From Thalassospira sp. (GTDB taxonomy: Bacteria; Pseudomonadota; Alphaproteobacteria; Rhodospirillales; Thalassospiraceae), in the NCBI RefSeq assembly GCF_030690045.1, contig NZ_JAUYHK010000012.1, forward strand, positions 1 through 64,000: DNA of 64,000 nt. Reading direction: 5' to 3'. The notes under the pieces are model-generated. The model had not been told where the DNA came from and ran no database searches. It saw only the letters and a list, made by a program, of their open reading frames with translations. Position 1 is the first letter of the stretch. Each line of letters starts with the position of its first letter. The translations under genes and the position numbers were made by a program. Of the stretch, positions 48,303-60,352 are shown piece by piece.

Positions 48303-48794
48303 ATATAATCAGGAAGCTTTTGTTTGTTTGGGCTCGGCGGTGCTGATGGCGCTTTCCGGTACGGCGTTGGCCGGGGCACAATCTGTTGATGAAACCGGCT
48401 ATGCGATCAGCGGTTATGATGCGGTGGCTTATTTCAAACTGCCGTAAGATGTACCGGGCGTGGACGGGCCGATATCACCGCAGAATATAACGGGGCGACA
48501 TGGGCCTTTGCGAGTGCTGAAAACCGCGACATGTTTCTGTCCGACCCGGCGAAATATGCGCCGAAATATGACGGTCATTGCGCCTTTGGCGTTGCCAGAG
48601 GTGGCAAGTTTCGGCCAATCCCAATTGGCGGGCTGTATCTGAACATTACTCCGACTGTGTCCGGGTTCTGGAACAAAGATATTCTCGGCAATATCGAAAA
48701 GGCCGAAGGTAACTGGACGGACATTGAGAACAAAGCCGCATATCAAAAAGATGGATGGAAATATCCGACAATGACGGCACCTATGACGGCGTGA
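48303..48794 (+). pseudogene. Decayed YHS-domain protein gene
   Basis: Read across frames, the region spells a secreted YHS-domain protein. A signal-peptide-like start (IIRKLLFVW in one frame) continues in another as GSAVLMALSGTALAG, then ISGYDAVAYF, which meets a stop at 48445-48447. The protein resumes in a third phase as RADITAEYNGATWAFASAEN and runs to the end at 48794 (CAFGVARGGKF, LYLNITPTVSGFW). At least two frameshifts and a stop separate the pieces. Intact relatives have about 150 residues. Sequencing error at several sites is less likely than decay. Confidence 0.82.
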
Positions 48795-48839
48795 CGCCGC
48801 TGAAATAGCGGGTGTTCTGATATTCTGGCCGGAATGAAA

Positions 48840-48867
48840 ATGCACCGGCAGATATCTGCCGGTGCAT
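48840..48867 (-). terminator. 28-base perfect palindrome, terminator after phoX
   Basis: ATGCACCGGCAGAT (48840-48853) is exactly complementary to the next 14 bases. On the minus strand it ends in TTTTC, about 30 bases past the phoX stop. Confidence 0.75.
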
Positions 48868-48895
48868 ATCAAAATCGGACCGAAAAAGTGTTCGG

Positions 48896-50818
48896 TTAAC
48901 CGGCGATTTCGCCGTCATCCTGTTTGGTGACTGCCACCACAGACGGGCGGGCAGGCATGCCATCAACGAAATCCGGCCAGCGGGTGCTGGGTGCGTCATA
49001 GGTCGATCCATCGGCCGGGTGCTGTACGGCAAGGAACAACGTCTTGCCATCCGGGGTGAATTCCGGACCGCACATTTCCGCACCTTCCGGGCAGGCAAAG
49101 AAGAATTTAGTCAGGGCACGGCCCGGACCTTCGACGTCAGTTGCGTGCATCCCGTCGGGAATGTTGGAATTTGGTGCGCCGTCGGTGGAAATCCACAAAC
49201 GTCCACGATGATCGACCGCCATATTGTCTGGGCAGGAAACCCAGCTTTCGGCCGCCGGGTGATAAACCGCCTTGTCATCCGGGTTGGCCGGATTGCCACA
49301 CAGGATCATGATGTCCCAAGTAAAGGTCGTGGCAGCATGATCGGCATCCTTGCCGCGCCCGCCCGGAGGGGTCAGTTCAAGAATATGACCATGGACGTTT
49401 TTGGCACGCGGATTAACAACGTTCACGTCGGTCCGTTTGGAATTATTGGTCAGCATGACATAAACCTTGCCATTGACCGGGTTTGGTTCGACGTCTTCGG
49501 GACGGTCCATTTTGGTGGCACCCAGAAGGTCGGCGGCGCGTCGGGTTTCGATCAAAACATCCGCCATGCTGTTAAAGTCATTGGCCGCCGTCAGCGGACC
49601 TTCGCCATGAATGATAGGCATCCAGTCAAGCGTGCCGTTTTCGTTGAATTTGGCAACATACAGGGTGCCGTCATCAAGAATATCCATATTGGATGCACGG
49701 TCGGACGGGTTGTATTTTTTGGAAGCAACGAATTTATAGAGATAGTCAAATCGCTGATCATCGCCGGAATAGACGACAACGGTGTTGTCTGCTGTGACAA
49801 AAACGGTCGCCCCTTCATGCTTGAAACGGCCAAGGGCGGTGCGCTTTTTCGGCGTGGATGTCGGATCATATGGATCGACTTCGACCATCCAGCCAAATTT
49901 GTTGGGTTCGTTGGGTTCTTTTTCAACATTGAAACGGTCGAAATATTTAACCCAGCTATACCATGAATCTGGTTCGATACCGTAACGCTTGTGGTTGCGT
50001 TCTTCATTGGTTTTGGCGATGTCGCCACCGAAATAGCCGTTGAAATTTTCTTCGGCCATCAGGACCGTGCCCCACGGCGTTTTACCACCGGCGCAGTTGT
50101 TCAGGGTGCCGACAACGCGGGTACCGGTGGCATCCGTGCCGGTTTTCAGGCGGTCGTGCCCTGCTGCCGGGCCGGTGATAACCATGTCGGTATCAAGGGC
50201 GGAAATGCGACGGGCATATTTGGACCTTTCAATCACATTCCATTTGCCGTTTTCTTTTTTGACTTCGATGATCGATGCGCCATGCGCGGCAATTTCGTGC
50301 AATGCCTGTTCCTGCGATGCGCCCATCGCATCTTTCAGGCCCGGCCACATCATTTCGGCGTTGGTATATTCATGATTGACATATAACAGGCCATGATCGG
50401 AATTATCCGACCCGATCGGCAACGGCATATAGCCGACATAATCGCAGTTATAGCCAAACTGTTTGTTTTGGGCGTTGGCATCGACCTGACCGGCGATGAA
50501 TGACGACGCGTCGGATACAACCTTGTCGCCCCAGCGAATGACGATATCGGCGTTATAGCCGTCGGCCACTGCATGGGTTTTGGTAATGGTTTGCGGAATC
50601 GATTTGAAGGTCAGGGTCGATGCAGCATCTGCACGGGCGATTTTCGACAGGCTGGCGGTCGCAAGACCGGCACCGGCAACCGCCGATGTTGCCATCAGAC
50701 CCTTGAAAAAGCCACGCCGGGTCAGGCGGGCATTGATCATGTCGGAAACGCGGGGATTGTCGGTCGGATTGGACGGGATATCGTCGTGATCTTCGACGAT
50801 GATAAATTGTTCGGTCAT
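48896..50818 (-). CDS. phoX: PhoX-family (DUF839) alkaline phosphatase
   Basis: The 640-residue protein has a twin-arginine signal (LTRRGFFKGLMATSAVAGAG, RR at 34-35), so it is exported folded, as PhoX is. The DUF839 domain fills the rest: LYVNHEYTNAEMMWPGL, GTVLMAEENFNGYFGG, RPEDVEPNP and DNMAVDHRGRLWIS are family segments that bind calcium and iron. It releases phosphate from organic esters in the periplasm. ATG 50818 is chosen over a GTG at 50839. The phn transporter 4 kb away suggests shared phosphate control, but only a lone CTGTCAT (50867-50873, minus) was seen upstream. Confidence 0.88.
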   Translation of the reverse strand: MTEQFIIVEDHDDIPSNPTDNPRVSDMINARLTRRGFFKGLMATSAVAGAGLATASLSKIARADAASTLTFKSIPQTITKTHAVADGYNADIVIRWGDKVVSDASSFIAGQVDANAQNKQFGYNCDYVGYMPLPIGSDNSDHGLLYVNHEYTNAEMMWPGLKDAMGASQEQALHEIAAHGASIIEVKKENGKWNVIERSKYARRISALDTDMVITGPAAGHDRLKTGTDATGTRVVGTLNNCAGGKTPWGTVLMAEENFNGYFGGDIAKTNEERNHKRYGIEPDSWYSWVKYFDRFNVEKEPNEPNKFGWMVEVDPYDPTSTPKKRTALGRFKHEGATVFVTADNTVVVYSGDDQRFDYLYKFVASKKYNPSDRASNMDILDDGTLYVAKFNENGTLDWMPIIHGEGPLTAANDFNSMADVLIETRRAADLLGATKMDRPEDVEPNPVNGKVYVMLTNNSKRTDVNVVNPRAKNVHGHILELTPPGGRGKDADHAATTFTWDIMILCGNPANPDDKAVYHPAAESWVSCPDNMAVDHRGRLWISTDGAPNSNIPDGMHATDVEGPGRALTKFFFACPEGAEMCGPEFTPDGKTLFLAVQHPADGSTYDAPSTRWPDFVDGMPARPSVVAVTKQDDGEIAG

Positions 50819-50926
50819 GACGGTTCTCTCTGTTGTCACTCACTGCGGGAATTCAGTCCGGCGAAAATGACAGAAAGACACTGCTACAATCATGAATATT
50901 TTATTTAATTACAATGTATTGCAATT

Positions 50927-51442
50927 TTATGGCAGTTCTGGTTTGCGAACTGTGATGCTTTGAATGACGCAAGACGAAACGGGTGGATCCTGTCGTATTT
51001 TTTGCCCCTGATCAAAGGCGATGATCTGCCAGTCGGCAAAAACATCGCGCAATTCATCGGGGCGTAACAGAAACTGCGGCGATGTCGGGCGACCAAAAAC
51101 CTCGTTGCCCTGCATGAAGGTTTCATACAGCAGCCAGCCGCCGGGTTTGACTGAGTGGCGCAAATGATCCCAAAGCGGGCGATGCAGATAATTTGTCACT
51201 AACACAAGGTCAAATTGCCGCCCGGACAGAGGCCACGGGGCGGTTTCAATGTCAGCCTTGATGACTTCAAGATCGTCCCGCATGTCGATGATACCGGAAA
51301 CATCACGATCCGTCACAGTCACCCGCCATCCGGCGTCAACCAGAAACTGCGCATGTCGCCCGTTGCCGCAGGCGACATCAAGGGCGGTTCCTCCGGGCGG
51401 GACCGGCGGGCAATGGGTGATGATCCAGTCAGACGGCGTCAT
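50927..51442 (-). CDS. Class I SAM-dependent methyltransferase
   Basis: The 171-residue protein has motif I ALDVACGNGRHAQFL, the acidic residue at the end of strand 2 (VTVTDRD), a strand-4 segment FDLVLVTNYLHRP, and LKPGGWLLYETF-like motif (VKPGGWLLYETFMQGNE). It resembles the small TehB/UbiE-type proteins; the substrate is unknown. ATG 51442 has AAGGA 7 bases upstream. It is divergent from the DUF1178 gene. Confidence 0.85.
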   Translation of the reverse strand: MTPSDWIITHCPPVPPGGTALDVACGNGRHAQFLVDAGWRVTVTDRDVSGIIDMRDDLEVIKADIETAPWPLSGRQFDLVLVTNYLHRPLWDHLRHSVKPGGWLLYETFMQGNEVFGRPTSPQFLLRPDELRDVFADWQIIAFDQGQKIRQDPPVSSCVIQSITVRKPELP

Positions 51443-51547
51443 GATGATCCTTGAAAAGGCGGATGCGGGCATTTCAGGTGATTCTGCCCATATTGAAGCA
51501 ATCAATTCAACTTGCGAATATCAGCAAATCCGGACTAAGAAGACGTC

Positions 51548-51982
51548 ATGATTCTGTTTCAGTTAAAATGCGACCACGATCACGAATTTGAAGGCTGGTT
51601 CAAGGATAGCGCCACCTATGAGGCGCAATCTTTGGGCGGTGAATTGTCGTGCCCGTTATGCGGGTCGGTCCATGTCGGCAAGGCCCTGATGGCCCCGCGT
51701 TTGCGCACCGGTCGTCAGAAAGAACAGGCCGAACAAACGCAAAAACAGGCGGCCCTTGCCATGGCGACGCAAACTGCCCTTGCTGAAATTCGCGCCCATG
51801 TTGAAAAAAATTGCGAACATGTCGGCGACAAATTTGCCGAAGAAGCCCGCAAAATTCATTATGGCGAAGCCGACGCGCGCGGCATTTACGGGCAGGCAAC
51901 CCCGGATGAGGCGGTTGAACTGATCGACGAGGGCATTGATGTTCATGCCCTGCCATGGCTTGAAGATCACAAGAAAAACTGA
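51548..51982 (+). CDS. DUF1178 zinc-ribbon-like protein
   Basis: The 144-residue protein starts MILFQLKCDHDHEFEGWF and has CPLCGS near residue 35, giving a plausible Cys pair with C8. The rest is helical and ends LPWLEDHKKN. The family is almost limited to proteobacteria and commonly follows grxC and the Nit-type amidase. No biochemical role is established. Confidence 0.88.
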   Translation: MILFQLKCDHDHEFEGWFKDSATYEAQSLGGELSCPLCGSVHVGKALMAPRLRTGRQKEQAEQTQKQAALAMATQTALAEIRAHVEKNCEHVGDKFAEEARKIHYGEADARGIYGQATPDEAVELIDEGIDVHALPWLEDHKKN

Positions 51983-52008
51983 CCATCCGGAACAGGCTTT
52001 CGATGCAA

Positions 52009-52037
52009 AACAGCCCCGGAGTTTCCCCGGGGCTGTT
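52009..52037. terminator. Terminator between the DUF1178 gene and katG
   Basis: AACAGCCCCGG (52009-52019) pairs with CCGGGGCTGTT (52027-52037). It lies between convergent genes. Confidence 0.75.
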
Positions 52038-52071
52038 GCCATCCTGTCAGATACGCAGAAAAGATTCGACC

Positions 52072-54402
<2,331 letters not shown>

Positions 54403-54418
54403 TTATTTTATTTTTCCG

Positions 54419-54433
54419 ATAGATTTTTCCTAT
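54419..54433. promoter_or_regulatory. Candidate OxyR site upstream of katG
   Basis: ATAG-N7-CTAT (ATAGATTTTTCCTAT) matches the core OxyR dyad. It lies about 155 bases upstream of the katG start in a strongly AT-rich stretch. Only one dyad is clear; full OxyR sites have two, 22 bases apart. A shift of the transcription start would decide its relevance. Confidence 0.45.
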
Positions 54434-54577
54434 TTATTTGATCTCCCTGTGATACCTGATCTCAGAAATGGTTCTAAAACTCCTGAAAATAAAGATCACA
54501 GACCGTTTTTTTTGAAGGCCGTCTCGTTGGGTTCTGACTGTAATTCATGTTCAGAAAACATCATTTTAAAATTTGAA

Positions 54578-54595
54578 CTGTCATCAAACATTCAC
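54578..54595 (+). promoter_or_regulatory. Pho-box-like direct repeat upstream of phnD
   Basis: CTGTCAT, four bases (CAAA), then CATTCAC. The PhoB consensus is two CTGTCAT-like heptamers 11 bases apart; the first matches fully and the second at about five of seven positions. It lies 107 bases upstream of the phnD start. Confidence 0.5.
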
Positions 54596-54701
54596 TCATT
54601 GCCGTTCGTTAGTTTGCTATTTTCCTTTCCGAACCAAAGTTTTGTGCCGCCCATTACAAAATGGGGTGCGGCTTTAATCTGTTTTGTCTGGAGAAATTTC
54701 G

Positions 54702-55664
54702 ATGGCGATCAAATGGCTGGGGAAAGCTGTAGCGGTAACGACGGTGATGCTGCTGGCATCGACGGCAGCACAGGCACAGTTCAAGCTCGATTCCCGTTTT
54801 ACCGATGCGGATGGCGACCTGACGGCGGATACCCCGACTGATCCGGCGCAGCAGGTTGACCCTGACACCCTGATTTTTGCCTATACCCCGGTCGAAGACC
54901 CTGCTGTTTATGCCCAGGTCTGGGACGGTTTCCTGAAACATATGGAAAGTGTTACCGGCAAGAGGGTCCAGTTTTTCCCGGTTCAGTCGAATGCCGCCCA
55001 GCTTGAAGCCATGCGCGCAGGCCGTCTGCACATTGCCGGTTTCAACACCGGTTCCAACCCGATTGCGGTTGCCTGTGCGGGCTTTAAATCCTTTGCGATG
55101 ATGGCAAGTGCCGATGACAGCTTTGGCTATGAGATGGAAATCATCACCTATCCGGACTCGGGCATCGAAAAGGTTGAAGACATAAAAGGCAGCAAGATGG
55201 CCTTTACTTCGGAAACTTCCAATTCCGGTTTCAAGGCGCCGTCGGCCCTGCTGGCCAGCGAATTTAGCATGAAAGCCGGTACGGATTTTGAAGCGGTATT
55301 CTCGGGCAAGCACGACAATTCGATTCTTGGTGTTGCCAACAAGGATTATCCGGCTGCGGCCATTGCCAATTCGGTTCTGACCCGGATGGTTTCGCGTGAC
55401 GTGGTCAAGGCAGATCAGGTCAAGTCGATCTATAAATCCCAGACCTTCCCGACCACCGGTTATGGTATTGTGTACAACCTGAAACCGGAATTACAGGAAA
55501 AGATCAAGGAAGCCTTCTTCAGCTTCCCCTGGGAAGGTTCGGCGCTTAAAGAAGAATTCGCCAAATCGGGTGAGTCGAAATTCATTCCGATCACCTTCAA
55601 GGAACATTGGGACGTGATCCGTAAGATCGACGACGCCAATGGTGTTTCTTACGATTGCCAGTAA
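54702..55664 (+). CDS. phnD: Phosphonate/phosphite ABC transporter binding protein
   Basis: The 320-residue protein has a signal peptide (ending STAAQAQ) and a PhnD-type substrate-binding domain: LIFAYTPVEDPAVYAQVW at the start and SETSNSGFKAPSALL at the ligand loop. It captures phosphonates, phosphite or phosphate esters in the periplasm; which one is not predictable. It heads phnDCEE. No C-P lyase gene is in the window. Confidence 0.92.
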   Translation: MAIKWLGKAVAVTTVMLLASTAAQAQFKLDSRFTDADGDLTADTPTDPAQQVDPDTLIFAYTPVEDPAVYAQVWDGFLKHMESVTGKRVQFFPVQSNAAQLEAMRAGRLHIAGFNTGSNPIAVACAGFKSFAMMASADDSFGYEMEIITYPDSGIEKVEDIKGSKMAFTSETSNSGFKAPSALLASEFSMKAGTDFEAVFSGKHDNSILGVANKDYPAAAIANSVLTRMVSRDVVKADQVKSIYKSQTFPTTGYGIVYNLKPELQEKIKEAFFSFPWEGSALKEEFAKSGESKFIPITFKEHWDVIRKIDDANGVSYDCQ

Positions 55665-55704
55665 GGCCGATCTGTTCTTTTAAAACTGATGTGTGAGGTA
55701 ACGT

Positions 55705-56538
55705 ATGCTCCGCGTTGAAAATTTGCGGAAGCGTTATCGGACCGGGGACGAGGCGTTGAAAAACGTCTCGTTTTCCGTACCCGCTGGCGAAGTCGTGGGG
55801 CTTATTGGCCCGTCCGGGGCAGGGAAATCGACCCTGATCCGCTGTATCAACCGTCTGGTCGAACCGACCGACGGTAATGTTTTTTTGAATGACCTGAATG
55901 TCACAAGGCTGGGCCGCAACGACCTGAAACAGGCGCGCCGCCGTATTGGTATGATTTTTCAGGAATATGCCCTGGTTGAACGTCTGTCGGTGATGGAAAA
56001 TGTTCTGTCGGGGCGGTTGGGCTATGTGTCATTCTGGCAAAGCTTTACCCGCCGTTTCCCGCAGGCCGATATCGACAAGGCCTTTGCCCTTCTGGACCGG
56101 GTTGGTTTGACAGATCATGCCGATAAACGCGCCGATGCACTTTCGGGTGGGCAGCGTCAGCGTGTGGGGATTGCCCGGGCGCTGGAACAGGACCCGGAAT
56201 TGCTGTTGGTTGATGAACCGACTGCAAGTCTTGATCCCAAAACATCACGCCAGATCATGCGCCTGATTTGTGAAATTTGTGCAGAACGCAATTTGCCTGC
56301 CATCATCAATATTCACGATGTCGTGCTGGCGCAAAGTTTTGTGGACCGCATTATCGGCCTGCGCGCCGGTGAAGTGGTGTTTGACGGTGCGCCCGATGCT
56401 CTTACGGAAGATGTTCTGAGCCGTATTTACGGCGAGGAAGACTGGGCTGTTTTGCGCCGTCAGCATGACTCAGACGAATCTGATGACGCGGCTGATCCGA
56501 AAAAACCCGTTGAAGAGCGGCTGGTGGAACTGGTGTAG
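55705..56538 (+). CDS. phnC: Phosphonate ABC transporter ATPase
   Basis: The 277-residue ATPase has Walker [10 protein letters not shown], signature [15 protein letters not shown], Walker [13 protein letters not shown] and switch His (NIHDV). It is a PhnC-type importer ATPase. A C-terminal acidic tail with SDESDD is a variable extra. It lies 40 bases after phnD and 2 bases before the first permease gene. Confidence 0.94.
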   Translation: MLRVENLRKRYRTGDEALKNVSFSVPAGEVVGLIGPSGAGKSTLIRCINRLVEPTDGNVFLNDLNVTRLGRNDLKQARRRIGMIFQEYALVERLSVMENVLSGRLGYVSFWQSFTRRFPQADIDKAFALLDRVGLTDHADKRADALSGGQRQRVGIARALEQDPELLLVDEPTASLDPKTSRQIMRLICEICAERNLPAIINIHDVVLAQSFVDRIIGLRAGEVVFDGAPDALTEDVLSRIYGEEDWAVLRRQHDSDESDDAADPKKPVEERLVELV

Positions 56539-56540
56539 GC

Positions 56541-57365
56541 ATGAATATGACATCATCTTCTGTTGCTTCTCCGGTCGCAGGACGCCCGTGGCGGAAAAGG
56601 CCGTTCATTGTCAATGCGCGGCTGCGCTGGTCATTATATCTGGGATCGTTGCTGTATCTGGTGTTGGCCATTTCTTCAGTTTCGGTCAACTGGTCGCGGG
56701 TCTGGGAAGGGCTGGATCGCGGCTGGCGATTTGTCGAAGGGTTTCTGGTGCCTGACTTCGCCTCACGCTGGGGCGATATTGTCATAGGTATGCAGGAAAG
56801 CCTGACCATGACGCTGACATCGACCGTGGTGGGTATTCTGATTTCGGTGCCGATTGGTATCGGTGCAGCCCGCAATATTGCCCCTGCGCCAGTCTATGCC
56901 GTGTGCCGGTCGATCATTGCCCTGTCGCGCAGTTTTCAGGAAATCATCGTTGCGATTTTGTTTGTGGCGATGTTCGGCTTTGGCCCGCTTGCAGGGTTTC
57001 TTACACTGAGTTTCGCCACTATCGGATTTTTGTCGAAATTACTGGCCGAAGACATCGAAGACATCGACGAAGCCCAGGCCGAAGCCGTCCGAGCCACGGG
57101 CGGGGGATGGTGGCAGATTGTCAATTATGCGATCCAGCCGCAGGTGATGCCGCGTCTGATCGGGTTGTCTCTGTATCGTCTTGATATCAATTTTCGTGAA
57201 TCTGCGGTGATTGGCATTGTCGGCGCGGGCGGGATTGGTGCGACGCTCAATACGGCGATTGACCGCTATGAATATGATACGGCAGGCGCGATCCTGATCA
57301 TCATCATCCTGATTGTGATGGTGTCGGAATACAGCTCGGGCTATGTACGGAAATGGGTGCAGTGA
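56541..57365 (+). CDS. phnE: Phosphonate ABC transporter permease, first copy
   Basis: The 274-residue permease has about six membrane segments and the PhnE coupling motif EAVRATGGGWWQIVNYAIQPQVMP. The N-terminal 25 residues are cytoplasmic and basic. It pairs with the second permease to form the channel. Confidence 0.92.
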   Translation: MNMTSSSVASPVAGRPWRKRPFIVNARLRWSLYLGSLLYLVLAISSVSVNWSRVWEGLDRGWRFVEGFLVPDFASRWGDIVIGMQESLTMTLTSTVVGILISVPIGIGAARNIAPAPVYAVCRSIIALSRSFQEIIVAILFVAMFGFGPLAGFLTLSFATIGFLSKLLAEDIEDIDEAQAEAVRATGGGWWQIVNYAIQPQVMPRLIGLSLYRLDINFRESAVIGIVGAGGIGATLNTAIDRYEYDTAGAILIIIILIVMVSEYSSGYVRKWVQ

Positions 57366-57366
57366 C

Positions 57367-58185
57367 ATGCCAATAAGCAAATCTGAAACCGGGGTTCCGG
57401 TCTGGCAGCACAGGACCTCCAAAGCCAATCTGATATTGTGGGTGGGCTGGCTGGCGCTTGTGGCGTTGTTTGTCTTTTGTTGGCAGGTGATGACACAGGA
57501 TACCATCTGGTATTTTGTTTATGACGCGCCGCGTCAGGCCGCCGATATCACATCGCGCATGTTTCCGCCGAAATGGGGGTATATTTCGGAATTGTGGTGG
57601 CCGTTGTGGGATACGCTTAATATTGCCACGCTTGGCACCTTGCTGGCGATTATCCTGTCGGTGCCGGTGGCTTTTCTGGCGGCACGCAACACAACGCCCA
57701 GCACGCGCTTTGTGCGTCCGGTGGCGTTGTTTGTTATTGTGTCATCGCGGTCGATCAATGCCCTGATCTGGGGATTGTTGCTGGTAGCGGTGATTGGCCC
57801 GGGGGTCTTTGCCGGGATCATTGCCATTGCCCTGCGATCCATCGGGTTTATTTCCAAATTGCTGTATGAGGCCATCGAGGAAATCGATACCACTCAGGTC
57901 GAGGCTATTAATGCCACCGGGGCATCGGGCTTGCAAACCCTTGATTATGGTATTGTGCCGCAAATCCTGCCGGCTTTTGCCGGGATTACGGTGTTTCGCT
58001 GGGACATCAATATCCGTGAATCAACCGTGTTGGGGCTGGTCGGGGCCGGGGGCATTGGCTTGAAACTTCAGGCATCGATCAATGTTCTGGCCTGGGGTCA
58101 AGTGACAACCATTTTTCTGGTTATTCTGGGCACGGTTCTGGTCAGCGAATGGGTATCGGCCAAGGTGCGCCACAGCCTGATTTAA
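57367..58185 (+). CDS. phnE: Phosphonate ABC transporter permease, second copy
   Basis: The 272-residue permease starts MPISKSETGVPVWQH at ATG 57367, one base after the first permease stop. The coupling motif reads EAINATGASGLQTLDYGIVPQILP. The two permeases are diverged, so this is an old duplication used as a heterodimer. A terminator follows at 58209. Confidence 0.92.
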   Translation: MPISKSETGVPVWQHRTSKANLILWVGWLALVALFVFCWQVMTQDTIWYFVYDAPRQAADITSRMFPPKWGYISELWWPLWDTLNIATLGTLLAIILSVPVAFLAARNTTPSTRFVRPVALFVIVSSRSINALIWGLLLVAVIGPGVFAGIIAIALRSIGFISKLLYEAIEEIDTTQVEAINATGASGLQTLDYGIVPQILPAFAGITVFRWDINIRESTVLGLVGAGGIGLKLQASINVLAWGQVTTIFLVILGTVLVSEWVSAKVRHSLI

Positions 58186-58208
58186 ATCCCGGTGCCGTCC
58201 ACATTATG

Positions 58209-58248
58209 CAGGCGGGCAGATTGGAATTTCTGTCCGCCTGTTTTGTTT
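58209..58248 (+). terminator. Terminator after phnDCEE
   Basis: CAGGCGGGCAGA (58209-58220) pairs with TCTGTCCGCCTG (58229-58240), with one G-U, followed by TTTTGTTT. Confidence 0.88.
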
Positions 58249-58364
58249 GAATTTAAAACAGTTAAAACCCAAGGTTTTTGTTTGGGTTCTGGATTTTTCC
58301 GTTTTGTGACCTTATACATCTCGCGTTTCTGATGGCAGGGCATCAGAAAATAGGGGGAAGACGG

Positions 58365-59831
58365 ATGAAAGCAGATTTCCAATCCGGTCATCGTGCCATG
58401 ATCACGCATCTGGGCGCGGCAATGGCGCTGGGTGTGGCCATGTTCGGGACTGCGCTTTTGGGGATTCTGACCCGCCCCGAAGGAATGCTGGCTGTGATGT
58501 GGCCTGCCAATGCCATTATGCTGGGCGTTCTGGTGCGGTATCCGCGGCTGGCTTCTGTGTGGGGGTGGGGGTTTGCCTTTGCCGGTTTTATGGCCGCCGA
58601 CCTTTTAACAGGTACATCCCTGTATGCGACCTTGTGGCTGACAACGGCGAATGTTGCCGGTGTGGCAGTGGGTTTTGTTTTATTTCGGTATCTGTTGCTT
58701 AAAGATCGCAAGCTCCACCGCCCCCATTCCATGTTGTATCTGTTTTTGATTAGCATTGCGGCGGCGGGCATGTCGGCGATGTTTGGTGGCGTAATTGCCG
58801 TGCTGGTTTTTCCGACCGATCCGCTGGTGGCGTTCCGGTTATGGTTTGCCGAACAATTCGCCAATTATGTGGTGATTTTGCCCTTGGTTCTGACATTTCC
58901 CCATCCGCGTGATGTGATGGCGGATATGTCGGCATTGATGCGGATGCGTGACAAGGGCCGGACGCTTTTCCGCGCTGCCTTGCCGCTCCTGACTTTGGTG
59001 GGTAGTCTGGTTTTCGGCTATGTGGTTGGCGGGCCGGGTGCAATTGTCTTTCCGGTTCCGGCCTTGTTGTGGTGTGCGCTGAGTTACCGGTTTGCAACCA
59101 CGGCCCTGATGGTCATGCTGACCTGTTTGTGGCTGATGACCGGGGTCGAGCCTGAAATTGTCGCCCTGCTGTCGCCTGACGATTATACCGATGTGATGTT
59201 TTCCCTGCGCATGGGCATTGCTCTTTTGGCGCTGGCACCGTTGACGGTATCGAGCATCAATTCCGTGCGCAGTGCATTGGTGCATCGTCTTGACCATGCC
59301 GTCAGTCATGATGACCTGACCGGCATTTTGTCGCGCGGGGCCTTTATGCAGCGCGGGACAATGATGTTGGAGCAACTGGCACGTGACCGTTCATCCGTGG
59401 CGATTCTGTTGCTGGATATCGATCATTTCAAAAGGATCAATGACCGTTTCGGACATGCGGCCGGGGATCGGGTCTTGTGTGAATTTGCCTGCATCGTGCG
59501 TAACAATTTACGCGGACAGGATTTGTTCGCCCGGTTGGGTGGTGAGGAATTCGGATTGTTATTACCTCATACCGATGGTGCAAATGCCCGCGCAATTGCC
59601 GAACGTATTCGCCTCGCCGTGGATCAGGCCGTTATCACCCATGACACTGGCGAGGTTTCGCGCCTATCGGTCAGTGCCGGGCTGGTGTATCAGGATGGCG
59701 GCGGCGATCTGTCGCTGGACCGGATGTTGTTAAAGGCCGACGCGGCCCTGTACCGGGCCAAGGAAACCGGGCGCAACCGGGTGGTGGATGACGGTGCGGC
59801 AGTTCAGGAAGAAGCGGCGAGTTTTGCCTGA
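58365..59831 (+). CDS. MASE1-GGDEF diguanylate cyclase
   Basis: The 488-residue membrane protein has about eight hydrophobic segments forming a MASE1 sensor (WPANAIMLGVLVRYP). A GGDEF domain follows from about 315, with DDLTGILSRGAF, the DIDHFKRINDRFGHAAGD helix and the active site GGEEF. It makes cyclic di-GMP in response to an unknown signal. No clear RxxD inhibitory site was confirmed. GGGGGAAG lies before ATG 58365. Its 3' end overlaps the convergent GNAT gene by 28 bases. With the HD-GYP protein at 23.8 kb, both synthesis and breakdown are represented. Confidence 0.92.
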   Translation: MKADFQSGHRAMITHLGAAMALGVAMFGTALLGILTRPEGMLAVMWPANAIMLGVLVRYPRLASVWGWGFAFAGFMAADLLTGTSLYATLWLTTANVAGVAVGFVLFRYLLLKDRKLHRPHSMLYLFLISIAAAGMSAMFGGVIAVLVFPTDPLVAFRLWFAEQFANYVVILPLVLTFPHPRDVMADMSALMRMRDKGRTLFRAALPLLTLVGSLVFGYVVGGPGAIVFPVPALLWCALSYRFATTALMVMLTCLWLMTGVEPEIVALLSPDDYTDVMFSLRMGIALLALAPLTVSSINSVRSALVHRLDHAVSHDDLTGILSRGAFMQRGTMMLEQLARDRSSVAILLLDIDHFKRINDRFGHAAGDRVLCEFACIVRNNLRGQDLFARLGGEEFGLLLPHTDGANARAIAERIRLAVDQAVITHDTGEVSRLSVSAGLVYQDGGGDLSLDRMLLKADAALYRAKETGRNRVVDDGAAVQEEAASFA

Positions 59832-60352
59832 TCACGCGCCAGCCACCGATTGCGGGTGATCCTGACGCGCGGTGTGCCGGCTGCATGATAGGCGGTGGTG
59901 ATACCATCATCGGTCAGTCCGCATTTTTCCAGCACATGGCGCGATGCGGTATTGGCGGCGTCAAAGGTTGCGACGATATCGGTCAGATCCAGTACGGCAA
60001 ACCCGTGATAGATCAGGCGTGTCGTGGCTTCGGTCGCATATCCCTTGCCCCAATGTTCTTTGGCAAGGCGATAACCGACTTCGATATCGCTGTTATCGGG
60101 CAGGGGGCGCAGGATCGCCATGCCAATTACGATGCTGCTTTCCTGGTCGCGCAATCCCCAAATGCCCAGTTGTCCGTCATCGCGCATCAGAATATCGCGA
60201 ATTCGGTTTTCGGCGGCGATCAAATTGCTGCTGGCCGGGCGGATATAACGCATCACGTCCGGGTCCATATCCATCACGGATAGGGTCGGGATATGGTCTT
60301 CGCCAAACGGTTCAAGGATCAGGCGTTCGCTATGCAGGCGGGCCTGTTTCAT
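59804..60352 (-). CDS. GNAT-family N-acetyltransferase (RimJ/RimL-like)
   Basis: The 182-residue protein starts MKQARLHSERLILEPF and has the acetyl-CoA-binding segment VGYRLAKEHWGKGYATEA and NTASRHVLEKCGL, as in RimJ/RimL enzymes. Its target is unknown. Its ATG overlaps the ubiG stop by 4 bases (ATGA), so the two are translated as a pair. Confidence 0.88.
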   Translation of the reverse strand: MKQARLHSERLILEPFGEDHIPTLSVMDMDPDVMRYIRPASSNLIAAENRIRDILMRDDGQLGIWGLRDQESSIVIGMAILRPLPDNSDIEVGYRLAKEHWGKGYATEATTRLIYHGFAVLDLTDIVATFDAANTASRHVLEKCGLTDDGITTAYHAAGTPRVRITRNRWLARDQAKLAASS